A stretch of 64,000 nucleotides of DNA from Hydractinia symbiolongicarpus (lineage: Eukaryota > Cnidaria > Hydrozoa > Anthoathecata > Hydractiniidae). Position numbers and translations under genes: made by a program. Location: the NCBI RefSeq assembly GCF_029227915.1, contig NC_079878.1:10912001-10976000 (forward strand). The letters run 5' to 3'. Positions 62,833 through 64,000 of the stretch are shown here, in pieces; within the stretch, counting starts at the first letter, position 1, and the number at the start of each line of letters is the position of its first letter. The notes beneath the pieces are model-generated. The model saw nothing but the letters and a program-made list of their open reading frames with translations. It made no database searches and was not told the DNA's origin.

Positions 62833-64000
62833 TCTAAAAATATACTTGAAAGTTTACTAAAAACTTCAAATTTCACCACTATACGCAATTAAAAGTATCT
62901 TGTTCGCACTACTCAGATGACAGATTGCGCGAGCTCTCCGTACACAAACACTGTTTGCGAACTTTACGTTGCGTTTAAAACGGATCAATTTTCCGTGAAA
63001 ATATATAAACAGAAGAGTTCAAGATGCGTTTCAAATATCACCCGAGATCTTGTTAGACGACGTTATTTTAAGACGTGATTGTTGTGTTAAAAACGAAGGT
63101 CAACAAGATGTTTACTTTCAAAATACTTAACGCTGTCATCGATACAATAGATAAACAATACATTATTTTCACGCATTTACTTTAGCTCATGCCCAGGACT
63201 ATCGTAATTTATTAGCAGTATTGTTATATTTTTCTTGTTTAATAGCTAACCTGTCCCTGGTTTGTTTTCTGCTCAATAGCGGTGCAGTTTACTTTTTAAA
63301 TAATGTTTTATTTAAATTACGATTTTGAAAAAATCTAGCAATATATATATGACAAGTAAAATTTTACTGTCGACAAAAACTAAACTGTATTTGTAAGGTA
63401 GTAATCCTCCGAATTAAGTAAATCTTTACAAACATATATCCAACCCCCTGTTCTCTGGACGATTTGTGATTTGTAAATTGCATAAGAAAGGGTCACGAAC
63501 GGTTGTGTAAATATGTAACTATAAAACACATAAGGTATGCCTATAAAATTGTACTTTAACAATAGCGCTTTGATGGAAAAAACAGAAATGAATATGTGCT
63601 TTAAGGAGAAATAGAATATGTTTTGAAATCATAATCCAATATTCATGGCAATGATAGATTCTGCACGTTTTTTTATAAGAACCTAGTTTATAAGAAAGTC
63701 CAGGCTGAGATATGGCTAAAAATCAAAAACAACAACGGCATACCTTCTGCTCTCCCCCCAACTTTCCCTATGTATACGTGCATTTAGAGAATCATAGAAT
63801 TGAAACGATATATCACTTCTCTAATTAATAATACTCGCATTTTATCGGTGCGCGAGAAAAAAGTCGTGTTACGTAGTCACGAAATATTTATGCATGAGAA
63901 CTTACACAGGAGTTAAGAGTTAAGAAACGCGCTTATACGAGGGTGAACAAAGTTGAAAGTTCTATTTTTTTTTTTTTTACTTCTGTCAAAATCATACAAG
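62833..64000. other. Upstream region of the SIX4/5 gene
   Basis: No coding signal. A TATATAAAC match at 63001-63010 could serve as a TATA-like site about 170 bp upstream of the start codon, which is weak evidence in AT-rich DNA. Regulatory elements of the SIX gene are expected here. Confidence 0.4.

Overview
This is a eukaryotic, AT-rich, intron-rich animal window. I infer a cnidarian, most likely a hydrozoan (Hydractinia/Clytia/Hydra-like). The inference rests on the AT bias, short exons in repeat-filled introns, clear but distant orthologues of bilaterian genes (FBXO42, NUB1, SIX4/5), and dense Helitrons, MITEs and tRNA-derived SINEs. No sequence names the species, so the assignment is an inference. 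Bacterial-style features (operons, ribosome binding sites, CRISPR) are absent.

Layout. 1.8-11.3 kb: a minus-strand FBXO42-type F-box/kelch gene, five exons that splice in phase to a 485-residue protein. Its 5.3 kb intron carries two nested single-exon loci: a plus-strand class A GPCR broken by one frameshift, and a minus-strand type I membrane protein that looks like an Eph-receptor ectodomain without its kinase. Another intron carries four copies of a 157-bp tandem repeat. 11.5-16.9 kb: SINE-like copies and a complete 724-bp Helitron. 17.2-18.6 kb: an intact plus-strand MFS transporter of the MFSD6-like type, with a 5'UTR intron. 21-25 kb: Helitron pieces, an unrecognised single-exon 348-residue protein on the minus strand, a long ATC microsatellite and a TIR element.

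25.2-36.5 kb: an 11.3-kb inverted repeat with no gene. It folds about a perfect 21-bp-arm hairpin at 29.44 kb. Its right arm is interrupted by a head-to-tail array of three Helitrons, and the other copies of the same sequence supply the empty insertion site. 36.9-38.4 kb: a 19-bp satellite (about 75 units) that lacks stop codons in all three plus frames. 39.2-42.7 kb: two tandem OAS/cGAS-like nucleotidyltransferase genes (candidate cGLR innate sensors). The first is complete with the Asp triad. The second lacks the N-terminal catalytic part but shares near-identical tracts with the first.

46.3-59.5 kb: a minus-strand NUB1 (NEDD8 ultimate buster 1) gene reconstructed as 17 in-phase exons encoding 635 residues, with a UBL and three UBA domains. 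60.9-62.8 kb: a minus-strand SIX4/5-class homeobox gene in two exons, followed by its upstream region to the window end.

The genes do not form one pathway. Two (FBXO42, NUB1) act in ubiquitin/NEDD8 turnover, one is a developmental transcription factor, and the OAS-like pair suggests nucleic-acid-triggered second-messenger immunity. Exon borders were read by eye from GT/AG signals, reading phase and remembered family sequences; no search or transcript data were used.
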